From assembly GCA_014799465.1 (NCBI GenBank), contig JAAVHZ010000040.1, forward strand, positions 62,001-126,000: DNA of 64,000 nt, in the 5' to 3' direction. This DNA comes from Lachnospiraceae bacterium. Its GTDB lineage: Bacteria; Bacillota; Clostridia; Lachnospirales; Lachnospiraceae. Position 1 is the stretch's first letter. Each line of letters starts with the position of its first letter. Position numbers and translations under genes: made by a program. The notes below the pieces were generated by a model. The model did not search any database. It saw nothing but the letters and a program-made list of their open reading frames with translations, and was not told the origin of the DNA. Shown piece by piece: positions 26,367 to 34,489 of this stretch.

Positions 26367-26988
26367 AGGAGTTCTGGTAGTAGTATCAGGATTTTCGGGA
26401 GCCGGGAAAGGAACCTTAATGAATGAACTGCTTTCTAAATATGATAATTATGCTTTGTCAGTTTCGGCAACTACACGCAGCCCAAGACCCGGTGAGGTTG
26501 ATGGAAGGGAATATTTTTTTAAGACAAAAGAAGAATTTCAAAGTATGATAGACAATAATGAGTTTTTGGAGTATGCATGCTATGTGGAAAACAATTATGG
26601 TACTCCAAAAGATTATGTTGAAAAGCAGTTGGAGGAAGGAAAGGATGTTCTTCTGGAAATAGAAATTCAGGGGGCACTAAAAGTAAAGCAGATGACAGAT
26701 GATGCAGTGCTTATATTTATATTACCACCTTCAGCAGAGGAATTAAAAAGGCGTCTTACAGGAAGAGGTACGGAAACACCTGATGTTATAGATGCAAGAT
26801 TAAAACGTGCCAATGAAGAAGCTGAAGGCATAGAGAAATATGACTATGTTCTTGTAAATGATAATCTGGATGAAAGTGCGGCTGCATTGCATAAGCTGAT
26901 TCAGAGCAGTCACTGCAGCACTTTTAGAAATATAGAATTAATAAATAATATTAGAGAAGGCGTAAAACGCTTTTCGGAAGGAGAATAG
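26356..26988 (+). CDS. gmk: Guanylate kinase
   Basis: 210 aa. Phosphorylates GMP to GDP. P-loop SGFSGAGKGT at residues 11-20 and the GMP-binding SVSATTRSPRPGEVDGREYFF near 40-60. The true start is ATG 26356 behind AAAGGAGA; the longer open frame from 26272 overlaps remA and has no start signal. It is followed by rpoZ after one base. Confidence 0.95.
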   Translation: MRNRGVLVVVSGFSGAGKGTLMNELLSKYDNYALSVSATTRSPRPGEVDGREYFFKTKEEFQSMIDNNEFLEYACYVENNYGTPKDYVEKQLEEGKDVLLEIEIQGALKVKQMTDDAVLIFILPPSAEELKRRLTGRGTETPDVIDARLKRANEEAEGIEKYDYVLVNDNLDESAAALHKLIQSSHCSTFRNIELINNIREGVKRFSEGE

Positions 26989-26989
26989 T

Positions 26990-27232
26990 ATGTTACATCC
27001 ATCTTATACTGATTTAATGGCAGTAGTTAATAAAGAGGTAGAACCGGGAGAGCAGCCTGTAGTACAGAGCAGATATTCTATCGTTATGGCAACATCAAAA
27101 AGAGCAAGACAGATAATAGCAGGTGAAGAGCCACTTGTAGAAGATTCGCTGGGTAAACCGTTATCTGTAGCAGTAAATGAACTATATAATTCTAAAGTAC
27201 GAATTGTCGGAGATGAAGAGGAAGAAGAGTAA
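26990..27232 (+). CDS. rpoZ: RNA polymerase omega subunit
   Basis: 80 aa. Contains the omega core SRYSIVMATSKRARQII and ends in an acidic tail EEEEE. It supports RNA polymerase assembly. The order gmk-rpoZ is conserved across bacteria. Its last base overlaps the first base of rimO (TAATG). Confidence 0.9.
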   Translation: MLHPSYTDLMAVVNKEVEPGEQPVVQSRYSIVMATSKRARQIIAGEEPLVEDSLGKPLSVAVNELYNSKVRIVGDEEEEE

Positions 27233-28560
27233 TGAAAATATTGTTCATATCTTTAGGGTGTGACAAGAACCTGGTAGATACAGAGGAAATGTTGGGAATA
27301 CTTCAAGAGAACAGAGATATTTCCTTTACCGATGATGAAGAAGAAGCAGATGTTATTATTATAAATACATGCTGTTTTGTAAATGATGCAAAGGAAGAAA
27401 GCATTAACACCATAATAGATATGGCACATTACAGAACAGAAGGGAAATGCCGTTCTCTCATTGTTGTAGGCTGTCTTGCACAGAGATACAAAACCGAAAT
27501 AATAAAAGAGATACCGGAAGTAGATGCCGTTATTGGTACGGCATCTACTGAAGCCATACTGGATATAGTTGAAAAGCTTAATAAGGATAATGAAAAAATT
27601 GAGTTGTATGATTCTCTGGATAAACCTGCTACGGCAGATAAAAAACGGGTAATAACTACAGGTGGACATTATGCATTTTTAAAGATTGCAGAAGGATGTA
27701 ATAAATGCTGCAGCTATTGCGTTATACCTTCAATAAGAGGAAAATACAGGAGTGTGCCGATAGAGCAGCTTGTAAAAAAAGCCGGGGAACTGGCAGAGTC
27801 CGGGGTAAAAGAATTGATTTTAGTTGCTCAGGAGACTACAATGTATGGAGTAGATATTTATAATAAAAAAATGCTTCCGGATTTGCTTAATAAATTGTGT
27901 GATATTAGAGGAATTTACCAGATAAGAATATTATACTGTTATCCTGAAGAGATAACAGAAGAACTTATACAGGTTATAAAAAAGCAGGATAAGATTTGTA
28001 AATATCTTGATATACCTATTCAGCATGCTTCAGATAGTATCCTTAAGGCAATGAAAAGACGTACAACAAATGCACAATTAAGAGATATAATATGCAGGCT
28101 CAGAGAGGAAATACCTGATATAATATTAAGAACAACACTTATTTCAGGTTTTCCGGGTGAAACAGAAAAAGAACATTCAGAGCTTATTAAATTTGTAAAA
28201 CAAATGAGATTTGACAGACTTGGTGTATTTGTATATTCACCGGAGGAAGGAACACCGGCTGCTGAAATGGATAATCAGGTTCCGGAAGAAATAAAAGAAG
28301 AACGCAGGAATGAACTTATGGAGATTCAGCAGGAAATAGCATTTGAGCTGTCAGAAGACAGAATAGGTCAGGAAATGACAGTTATGATAGAAGGAAAGAT
28401 TGTTGATGAAGATGCGTATATAGGAAGAACTTATATGGATACACCGGGAGTCGACGGGAATATATTTATCACTACTGAGGAAGAACTTGTTACCGGTGAT
28501 TTTGTGAAAGTAGTAGTTACCGGTGCAGCGGGTTATGATCTTATAGGTGAAATTGTATAG
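27232..28560 (+). CDS. rimO: Ribosomal protein S12 methylthiotransferase RimO
   Basis: 442 aa. The N-terminal UPF0004 domain has cluster cysteines C10, C47 or C48 and C81 (SLGCDKNLVD, INTCCF, VGCLAQR). The radical SAM motif CNKCCSYC spans C156-C163, read as C156-x3-C160-x2-C163. A C-terminal TRAM domain is present. It adds a methylthio group to an aspartate of S12. SLGCDKNLVDTE and GKYRSVP separate it from the tRNA enzyme MiaB. Confidence 0.94.
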   Translation: MKILFISLGCDKNLVDTEEMLGILQENRDISFTDDEEEADVIIINTCCFVNDAKEESINTIIDMAHYRTEGKCRSLIVVGCLAQRYKTEIIKEIPEVDAVIGTASTEAILDIVEKLNKDNEKIELYDSLDKPATADKKRVITTGGHYAFLKIAEGCNKCCSYCVIPSIRGKYRSVPIEQLVKKAGELAESGVKELILVAQETTMYGVDIYNKKMLPDLLNKLCDIRGIYQIRILYCYPEEITEELIQVIKKQDKICKYLDIPIQHASDSILKAMKRRTTNAQLRDIICRLREEIPDIILRTTLISGFPGETEKEHSELIKFVKQMRFDRLGVFVYSPEEGTPAAEMDNQVPEEIKEERRNELMEIQQEIAFELSEDRIGQEMTVMIEGKIVDEDAYIGRTYMDTPGVDGNIFITTEEELVTGDFVKVVVTGAAGYDLIGEIV

Positions 28561-28578
28561 AGGAAGGAAGTGCTGTTT

Positions 28579-29127
28579 ATGAATCTGCCAAATAAATTAA
28601 CATTGGCAAGAGTTTTGATGATTCCGTTTTTTGTAGTGTTTATGCTGGTAGATATATTTGGTGCAGCGGATAAATACGTTGCCGTTTGTATATTTGCCAT
28701 TGCCAGTATTACAGATATGCTGGATGGAAAAATAGCACGAAAATACAATCTGGTAACTAATTTTGGTAAGTTTATGGATCCTATGGCAGACAAACTGCTT
28801 GTATGCTCTGCATTAATATGTCTTATAGGCAGTAAGCTTCATGCATGGATTGTAATTATAATTATTGGAAGAGAACTTATTATAAGTGGATTCAGAACTA
28901 TAGCCGCAGATAATGGAGTAGTAATAGCTGCAAGTATGTGGGGGAAATATAAAACTACGAGTCAGATGATTATGATTATACTGCTTATTATAAATTTGAA
29001 TTTTATCTGGTTTGAAGTGTTGGAATATATATTTATATATTTGTCACTTTTACTTACGGTAATTTCACTGGTAGATTATCTGGTGAAAAATAAAAGTGTT
29101 ATTTCAGATGGAGGTATGAGCAAATAG
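28579..29127 (+). CDS. pgsA: CDP-diacylglycerol-glycerol-3-phosphate 3-phosphatidyltransferase
   Basis: About 182 aa with four to five membrane segments. The CDP-alcohol phosphotransferase signature is visible in two parts: SITDMLDGKIARKYN and FGKFMDPMADKLL (DGxxAR...GxxxDxxxD). It makes phosphatidylglycerol phosphate, the first anionic lipid, which is also the donor for lipoteichoic acid. ATG 28579 (MNLPNKLTLARV) is the family-like start; a GTG at 28570 is alternative. It overlaps pncC by one base. Confidence 0.92.
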   Translation: MNLPNKLTLARVLMIPFFVVFMLVDIFGAADKYVAVCIFAIASITDMLDGKIARKYNLVTNFGKFMDPMADKLLVCSALICLIGSKLHAWIVIIIIGRELIISGFRTIAADNGVVIAASMWGKYKTTSQMIMIILLIINLNFIWFEVLEYIFIYLSLLLTVISLVDYLVKNKSVISDGGMSK

Positions 29128-29621
29128 TGTATTCAGATGAGAGTATAGTAGTAGATTTATTAAAGAAACTTGGCATGTCAGTTACAACTGTTGAATCCTG
29201 CACAGGAGGACTCGTTGCATCAAAAATTGTGAATGTACCCGGAGCATCAGATGTATTCAGTCAGGGATACATTACATATTCAGACAGTGCAAAATGCAAT
29301 ATGGTGGGAGTTTCCGCAGATGTGATTAGAAGGTTTGGTGTTGTAAGCCGTGAGGTTGCACAAGATATGGCTTTAAAAGGGACTATTAAAGCAGGAACTG
29401 AATGTGCCATTTCTACAACAGGTGTAGCAGGACCGGATGGAGGAGACGAAATGAATCCGGTAGGAACTGTATATATTGCCTGCAAAGTTCCGTGTGGATG
29501 TGAAGTTAAAAGGTTCAAATTCGAGGGGGACAGGCAGGAAGTAAGAAACAGTGCAGCACTTATGGCGATTAATATGTTAAGGAACGGATTAGAAAGTGAA
29601 AGAGCTTATATTGGATTATAA
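29127..29621 (+). CDS. pncC: Nicotinamide-nucleotide amidase (CinA C-terminal domain protein)
   Basis: 164 aa, containing only the CinA amidase domain: TVESCTGGLVASKIVNVPGASDVFSQGYITYS and STTGVAGPDGG. It deamidates NMN to NaMN in pyridine nucleotide salvage. The longer cinA found next to recA in Bacillus has an extra N-terminal molybdopterin-like domain that is absent here. The start is GTG 29127, coupled to the pgsA stop. Confidence 0.88.
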   Translation: MYSDESIVVDLLKKLGMSVTTVESCTGGLVASKIVNVPGASDVFSQGYITYSDSAKCNMVGVSADVIRRFGVVSREVAQDMALKGTIKAGTECAISTTGVAGPDGGDEMNPVGTVYIACKVPCGCEVKRFKFEGDRQEVRNSAALMAINMLRNGLESERAYIGL

Positions 29622-30078
29622 ATTATCAAGAGAAGAGTATATGGAGATACAGACATACTTTATGATGAGAAGAAGTAATATTGTAAAGTCATGTCTGGCA
29701 TTATTTTTAATAGGCATTATTCTGCTTATAACTAAATTGATTTCAGGCATGGGAATAAGTGGAGTATGGGTGCTTGTGGTATTTCCGTTTCCATATATTG
29801 CATATGTGGCATTTAAGATAAGGAATATTGCTTATGGTATGTATGGAGGAGATATAAAGGAATGGGAAGTACATTTTAACAATAATGGCATAAATGCCAT
29901 TGCCGTTAAGAAAAAAAAGAATATGGAAACTTCATGGGATGCTATTTGTAAGGTATGGAGTGGCAGGAAATATGTTTATTTATTTTTTTCTAAAAGTATA
30001 TATCTGGCCATACCATTAAGAGCGGTCAAAAATATGGATTTGTTTAATGAATATATGCAAATGGCAAAAGGAAAATGA
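29596..30078 (+). CDS. YcxB-like membrane protein
   Basis: 160 aa. The N-terminal part resembles LxYxLSREEYMEIQTYF of YcxB-like proteins, two membrane segments follow (about 33-53 and 58-76), and the cytosolic C-terminal domain has the pattern TSWDAICKVWSGRKYVYLFFSKSIYLAIPLRAV. Function unknown. The GTG at 29596 overlaps pncC by 26 bp; a later start inside the first residues cannot be excluded. Confidence 0.7.
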   Translation: MKELILDYKLSREEYMEIQTYFMMRRSNIVKSCLALFLIGIILLITKLISGMGISGVWVLVVFPFPYIAYVAFKIRNIAYGMYGGDIKEWEVHFNNNGINAIAVKKKKNMETSWDAICKVWSGRKYVYLFFSKSIYLAIPLRAVKNMDLFNEYMQMAKGK

Positions 30079-30129
30079 TTTCACTTTGTAAACGCACATT
30101 CTGTAAAAAAGAATATTAATAAGAAAAAA

Positions 30130-30176
30130 TAGGCTTTGAACCGAATTTTAATAGTACGGTTTAAGGCTTTTTTATT
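30130..30176 (+). terminator. Terminator after the YcxB-like gene
   Basis: An imperfect stem CTTTGAACCG/CGGTTTAAGG is followed by CTTTTTTA. Confidence 0.6.
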
Positions 30177-30220
30177 GACAATACTTTTGCTTTATAATAT
30201 ACTTAGTAATACAAAGTATA
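30175..30220 (+). promoter_or_regulatory. Promoter with overlapping PadR-type operator
   Basis: TTGACA at 30175-30180, a 17-bp spacer and TATACT at 30198-30203. The -10 box is the left arm of a perfect inverted repeat TATACTT (30198-30204) / AAGTATA (30214-30220) with a 9-bp spacer, placed just before the PadR gene. This is the layout expected for autorepression. Confidence 0.7.
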
Positions 30221-30232
30221 CGAGGTATGTAA

Positions 30233-30574
30233 ATGAATGATAAATACGAAAAGCAAATGAAAAAAGGTGTTCTTGAAATGCTTGTTTTGAAATTGATAGA
30301 GCCGGAGCCTAAATATGGATATCAAATAATACAGGAAATGAAAGAAAAAAGTGAGGATACGTTCCTTCTTAAAGATGGAACGTTGTATCCTATTCTTTAT
30401 CGGCTGGAGGATGACGGGCTTGTAGTCAGCGAATGGAGTGAAGCAGATGGAAAACAGGTACCAAGGAAATATTACCGGATTACAGACAGGGGCAAAACTG
30501 CTTTATCAGAGATAGAGTCTTTATGGTTTCGGATATCGGAAGGAATATCAAAAATACTGGAGGAAAAGGTATGA
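30233..30574 (+). CDS. PadR-family transcriptional regulator
   Basis: 113 aa winged-helix regulator. N-terminal KKGVLEMLVLKLIEPEPKYGYQIIQEM, the wing region LKDGTLYPILYRLEDDGLV and PRKYYRITDRGKTAL are textbook PadR motifs. It overlaps the next gene by four bases (ATGA); PadR/membrane-protein pairs of this type are common in Firmicutes. An inverted repeat over its own -10 box suggests autorepression. Confidence 0.9.
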   Translation: MNDKYEKQMKKGVLEMLVLKLIEPEPKYGYQIIQEMKEKSEDTFLLKDGTLYPILYRLEDDGLVVSEWSEADGKQVPRKYYRITDRGKTALSEIESLWFRISEGISKILEEKV

Positions 30575-31218
30575 CAGCAGAAGAATATGTAAAGAAGATT
30601 GTAAAAAAGGTTATGTGTAATAAGCAGAAGAAAAAAGATATTCAAAGACAATTATTGGCTGAGATTGAAGAACGGGTTTCCGGTGGAGAAGAACTGGAAA
30701 GCGTAATAGCTCAAATGGGTTCGATTACAGAAATTGCTGAGAGCTTTAATGATAATATCTCTGACATTGAGAAAAAAAGATATAGAAATAAAAAATTAAT
30801 CAAAGTGGTAATTCCGATGTTTATAGTCCTTTTTCTGATTCTGACATTGTTATATTGGATTTTACCAAAAGCAAGTGCGATTAGTTCCAGTAACATATTT
30901 ACAGAGAGTGAGGTTAAAGATACTTTAATGGATACAATTGATTTATTGGATAATGAGGATTATGAAGAATTGAGGAATAAAGCAACATCAAAGATGGCAA
31001 TAGCGTTAAAAAAAGATACAATTGAAAGTGTTAAGAAAAAATTATGTGACAGTTGGGGAGAAAGACAAATGGTAGGAACTATATATACACAGGAAATTGT
31101 ACAAATGGGTGTACATTATGCGACTTGTCAGGTTAATGTTGCATATGAGAATGTAAATGTGACTTATACAATATCATTTGATAAGAATATGAAAATTGCA
31201 GGTTTATATATGAAGTAA
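30571..31218 (+). CDS. HAAS-type N-terminal domain membrane protein with DUF3887-like C-terminus
   Basis: 215 aa. An N-terminal helical region (about 1-70) resembles the DUF1700/HAAS domain that accompanies PadR regulators (TAEEYVKKI...QLLAEIEERV...IAQMGSITEIAESF). One membrane segment lies at about 82-102. The outer domain FTESEVKDTLMDTIDLLDNEDYEELRNKATSKM is DUF3887-like. ATG 30571 follows GGAGGAAAAGG. Probably the sensor or effector partner of the PadR protein; the signal is unknown. Confidence 0.7.
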   Translation: MTAEEYVKKIVKKVMCNKQKKKDIQRQLLAEIEERVSGGEELESVIAQMGSITEIAESFNDNISDIEKKRYRNKKLIKVVIPMFIVLFLILTLLYWILPKASAISSSNIFTESEVKDTLMDTIDLLDNEDYEELRNKATSKMAIALKKDTIESVKKKLCDSWGERQMVGTIYTQEIVQMGVHYATCQVNVAYENVNVTYTISFDKNMKIAGLYMK

Positions 31219-31229
31219 GGAGATATTAT

Positions 31230-31553
31230 ATGGTAGGATATTTGATTTGGTGCTTAACGTCCTGTTTATTTTTAGTCATAGGGATAAGCTCTTTATTTGC
31301 AAAAAAGCCTATAGGTTTTTGGACAAATTCTAAAGTAGTGGAAATAAAAGATGTAAAAAAATATAATAGGGCGATGTGCAGGCTTTGGGTATCATTTGGA
31401 ATTATTATGATATTATTGGGGCTTCCGCTGCTGGATGGACAGAATTCAGCATTAGTTTTAATATCAGTGGGTGGAGTAGTTCTGGAAATTATTATTTATA
31501 TGATTATTTATACACTTGTTATTGAAAAGAAATATAGGAAAGATAAAGAATAA
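31230..31553 (+). CDS. Small membrane protein, 107 aa
   Basis: Three hydrophobic segments (about 3-20, 49-65, 73-98). The segment KKPIGFWTNSKVVEIKDVKKYNRAMCRLWVSFGIIMILLGLPLL is a pattern I associate with an uncharacterised family of small Firmicutes membrane proteins. It follows the HAAS gene by 11 bp and likely belongs to the PadR operon. The broken gene at 31708 is a related family member. Confidence 0.65.
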   Translation: MVGYLIWCLTSCLFLVIGISSLFAKKPIGFWTNSKVVEIKDVKKYNRAMCRLWVSFGIIMILLGLPLLDGQNSALVLISVGGVVLEIIIYMIIYTLVIEKKYRKDKE

Positions 31554-31583
31554 ACAACATTTCAAAAAAAGAAAAATCACATA

Positions 31584-31612
31584 TTGACAATATAAGGAAT
31601 GTGAGATAAAAT
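31584..31612 (+). promoter_or_regulatory. Promoter upstream of the broken membrane protein gene
   Basis: TTGACA at 31584-31589, a 17-bp spacer and TAAAAT at 31607-31612. Confidence 0.55.
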
Positions 31613-31707
31613 AAAAATGTATTTATCTGGAAAATTCTTTTCATTTCTTGTTTAAAGCTTATTTACTTTGAGTATTTCTAAAATTACAATTTCATAGGAG
31701 GAATCTT

Positions 31708-32044
31708 ATGACAGGCTCATATATAATTACATTTCTATTTGTTGGTTATTCTGCATTTTATTTGATTGGAACAGGAATTTATCAAATAAAAAGCAAAAAC
31801 CCTGTCGGATTTTATACAGGTAATAACTACTGGAAGCCGACCATCTTACAGATGTAAAAAATGGAACGTAAAACATGATGCAATGTGCATTATTTATGGA
31901 ATTGCAATAATATTCTCATTTCTTTCAACTTTTTACTTGGGAGATTCTGTCTATTCTACACTAATTATTTGTGTAGTGCTTTTAGGTGGAATACTTTTAA
32001 TGGCGTTGTATCATAAGCGACTGAAGAAAAAGTTTATGAAATAA
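31708..32044 (+). pseudogene. Frameshifted small membrane protein
   Basis: ATG 31708 behind TAGGAGGAATCT opens MTGSYIITFLFVGYSAFYL...SKNPVGFYTG and stops at TAA 31855-31857 (49 codons). Family-like sequence continues in the next frame (DHLTDVK) and then in the third frame (KWNVKHDAMCIIYGIAII...YHKRLKKKFMK, stop 32042-32044). Two frame changes are needed to restore a protein of about 110 aa like the neighbour at 31230. The promoter and ribosome binding site are still present, so decay is probably recent. Confidence 0.75.
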
Positions 32045-32135
32045 GCAATATAATAGTTAATATCTTTAAAAATCTTTTATTCTTTTATATTTTCATCTTT
32101 TAATCCATGCCGGAATAAAATGTAACAGCAAAATT

Positions 32136-32336
32136 AAATAATTGTAATAGTTCAGCCATGCCATGAATAATTTGCCGGATTATGGGCTATGGCTTAAAAT
32201 TTAAATATCTGCCGGCAAATTATTCATGTAGGGCGTCCGTCCTATAGAGAATAATATATAATAATTTCTTAGTGAGCAAGCTCCCACGAAATTATTATAT
32301 ATTATTCTCTGCATGGCTGAACTGTTACAAATAATT
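32136..32336. repeat. Palindromic MITE-like element A2 (185 bp) with 8-bp target duplication
   Basis: The element spans 32144-32328, ends GTAATAGTTCAG / CTGAACTGTTAC, and is flanked on both sides by AAATAATT (32136-32143, 32329-32336). It has the same 23-bp hairpin as A1 plus an extra arm of about 62 bp that is itself an inverted repeat (ATGAATAATTTGCCGG / CCGGCAAATTATTCAT). It lies 30 bp before the recA -35 box. Confidence 0.9.
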
Positions 32337-32358
32337 AAAAATATTATAACAAATAGTC

Positions 32359-32387
32359 TTGACAAAAAAGTAATAATATAATATATT
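32359..32387 (+). promoter_or_regulatory. recA promoter
   Basis: TTGACA at 32359-32364, a 17-bp spacer and TATATT at 32382-32387, just ahead of the SOS box. Confidence 0.7.
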
Positions 32388-32400
32388 ATACTCATAACAA

Positions 32401-32414
32401 CGAACAAACGTTCG
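32401..32414. promoter_or_regulatory. LexA (SOS) box of recA
   Basis: CGAACAAACGTTCG matches the Gram-positive LexA consensus CGAACRNRYGTTYG at every fixed position. It lies between the -10 element and the recA ribosome binding site. Confidence 0.9.
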
Positions 32415-32436
32415 TGATAAAACAGGAGGAAATAAA

Positions 32437-33501
32437 ATGGAAAAAAATGATAAATTAAAAGCTTTGGATGCGGCCATATCACAGATTGAAAAGCAGCATG
32501 GTAAAGGAGCTGTTATGAAACTTGGAGACCCTTCATCTGCAATGAATATAGAGACTATACCTACAGGAGCATTAAGTCTTGATATTGCACTTGGACTTGG
32601 TGGAATCCCTAAAGGTCGTGTTGTAGAGATATATGGTCCTGAGTCTAGTGGAAAGACAACCGTAGCACTTCATATGATAGCAGAGGTTCAGAAAAGGGGA
32701 GGAATAGCAGGATTTGTAGATGCCGAACATGCACTTGACCCTGTATATGCAAAAGCTATAGGGGTAGATATAGATAATCTTTATATTTCACAGCCGGATT
32801 TTGGAGAACAGGCATTAGAGATTACAGAGACTTTTGTAAGGTCGGGAGCCATAGATATAGTTGTTGTGGATTCTGTTGCAGCACTCGTTCCAAAGGCAGA
32901 GATTGATGGTGAAATGGGTGATTCCCATGTGGGACTTCAGGCAAGGCTTATGTCACAGGCATTAAGAAAATTAACAGCAGTTATAAATAAGACTAATACG
33001 GTTGTTATATTTATCAATCAGTTAAGAGAAAAAGTGGGAGTTATGTTCGGAAATCCTGAGACTACCACAGGCGGACGTGCACTTAAATTCTATTCATCTG
33101 TAAGACTTGATGTCAGAAGGATAGAGACATTGAAGCAGGGTGGTGAAATGATAGGAAACAGGGCAAGAGTAAAGGTTGTAAAGAATAAAGTTGCACCGCC
33201 GTTTAAAGAGGCAGAATTTGATATAATGTTTGGAAAAGGAATTTCAAGAGAGGGAGATATACTTGATTTAGCGGCATCAATAGATGTTATAAATAAAAGC
33301 GGTGCATGGTACGCATATAAAGGAGATAAGATTGGACAGGGCAGGGAAAATGCCAAAACTACATTAATAAATAATCCTGAAATGATGAAAGAAGTAGAAA
33401 ATGCAGTTAGGGAGCATTTTGGAATACCTGCGGATTTAACGGAAAAAGGCAGTGATGCATCAGATAAGGCAAAAGATAAGGAAAAAGATGAGAAAGAATG
33501 A
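32437..33501 (+). CDS. recA: Recombinase RecA
   Basis: 354 aa. Strand-exchange ATPase and coprotease for LexA. Walker A GPESSGKT at residues 67-74, [31 protein letters not shown] region intact, and an acidic/lysine-rich C-terminal tail. AGGAGG precedes ATG 32437. It is under a perfect SOS box, overlaps recX by four bases and is bracketed by palindromic A elements on both sides. Confidence 0.98.
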   Translation: MEKNDKLKALDAAISQIEKQHGKGAVMKLGDPSSAMNIETIPTGALSLDIALGLGGIPKGRVVEIYGPESSGKTTVALHMIAEVQKRGGIAGFVDAEHALDPVYAKAIGVDIDNLYISQPDFGEQALEITETFVRSGAIDIVVVDSVAALVPKAEIDGEMGDSHVGLQARLMSQALRKLTAVINKTNTVVIFINQLREKVGVMFGNPETTTGGRALKFYSSVRLDVRRIETLKQGGEMIGNRARVKVVKNKVAPPFKEAEFDIMFGKGISREGDILDLAASIDVINKSGAWYAYKGDKIGQGRENAKTTLINNPEMMKEVENAVREHFGIPADLTEKGSDASDKAKDKEKDEKE

Positions 33502-34091
33502 TAGTAGAAAATATAAAGTCTCTGGATAAGAAAAAAGTACTTATTATTACAGATAGCGGACACAGATTTCCATTATATAAAGGCGAAGTGAGAAAATTTA
33601 ATATAGTGGAAGGCGATGAGGTTAATCAGATTGATTTTTCCGAAATAATTCAGGTACTTAATAAGAGATGCAAAGAAAGGGCACTTTACATTCTTGAAAG
33701 AAATGATAAAACAGAACACGAACTGAGGGTAAAGTTAAAAAGTTCATTTTATCCCGAAGATATAGTGGATGCAACTATAGAGTTTCTAAAGAAGTATGAT
33801 TACATAGACGATTGCAGATATGCATCAAATTATATTCAAACAAAGAAAAATTCCAAAAGCATACGTCAGATGGAATATGATATGTTGGCAAAAGGCATTT
33901 CAAGGGATATAATATCAGATGAAATGCAAAACCAGAAAATCAACAGCAGAGAAGTAATTGAAAAGATATTAAAAGGAAGAAAATTCAATATCAAATCACA
34001 TTCAAAAGAGGAGTGCAACAAGCAGATACGATACTTAATGGGTAAGGGATTTTTATATGAAGAAATTATTGCTGTAATTAAGGAGTATTAA
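33498..34091 (+). CDS. recX: RecA regulator RecX
   Basis: 197 aa. Modulator of RecA filaments. RecX three-helix repeats are recognisable: [22 protein letters not shown], then [35 protein letters not shown] and the C-terminal [27 protein letters not shown]. It is translationally coupled to recA (ATGA) and therefore SOS-controlled. Confidence 0.93.
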   Translation: MIVENIKSLDKKKVLIITDSGHRFPLYKGEVRKFNIVEGDEVNQIDFSEIIQVLNKRCKERALYILERNDKTEHELRVKLKSSFYPEDIVDATIEFLKKYDYIDDCRYASNYIQTKKNSKSIRQMEYDMLAKGISRDIISDEMQNQKINSREVIEKILKGRKFNIKSHSKEECNKQIRYLMGKGFLYEEIIAVIKEY

Positions 34092-34094
34092 TAT

Positions 34095-34190
34095 TGGGCA
34101 ACCTCCCTATAGGGAATAATATATAATAATTTCTTAGTGAGCAAGCTCCCGGAAAGTTATTATATATTATTTCTTTGTATGGCAAAGTAG
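34095..34190. repeat. Decayed copy of element A
   Basis: The region from 34095 carries the element A core (CCCTATAGGGAATAATATA..., loop TTAGTGAGCAAGCTCCC) with several changes. The left terminal repeat is missing and the right end is mutated (TATGGCAAAGTAGTTAT in place of CATGGCTGAACTGTTAC). No flanking direct repeat is recognisable. It begins three bases after the recX stop. Confidence 0.75.
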
Positions 34191-34194
34191 TTAT

Positions 34195-34393
34195 CAATTT
34201 GTGTGACAGTTCATCCGCCATTCATAATTTGCCGTACTTTACATTTTGGCAGAAAATTTAAATATCTGCCGGCAAATTATTCATGTCGGGCGTCCGCCCT
34301 ATAGATAATAATATATAATAATTTCTTAGTGAGCAAGCTCCCACGAAATTATTATATATTATTATCTGCACAGCTGAACTGTTACCAATTTGT
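34195..34393. repeat. Palindromic MITE-like element A3 (183 bp) with 8-bp target duplication
   Basis: The element spans 34203-34385 and is flanked by CAATTTGT (34195-34202 and 34386-34393). It contains the extra CCGGCAAATTATTCAT arm like A2. The main hairpin stem (34303-34325 with 34345-34367) has a G-to-T change on one side matched by C-to-A on the other compared with A1, so pairing is kept. Confidence 0.9.
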
Positions 34394-34414
34394 ATAAAAA
34401 TATACTAACTTTAC

Positions 34415-34443
34415 TTGACATAATTGTTAAAAGAGTATAAAAT
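34415..34443 (+). promoter_or_regulatory. rny promoter
   Basis: TTGACA at 34415-34420, a 17-bp spacer and TAAAAT at 34438-34443, directly downstream of element A3. Confidence 0.65.
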
Positions 34444-34489
34444 TATAATGTTGTATTGCACAATGAAAACTAAATAAGGAGGTGCTCCT

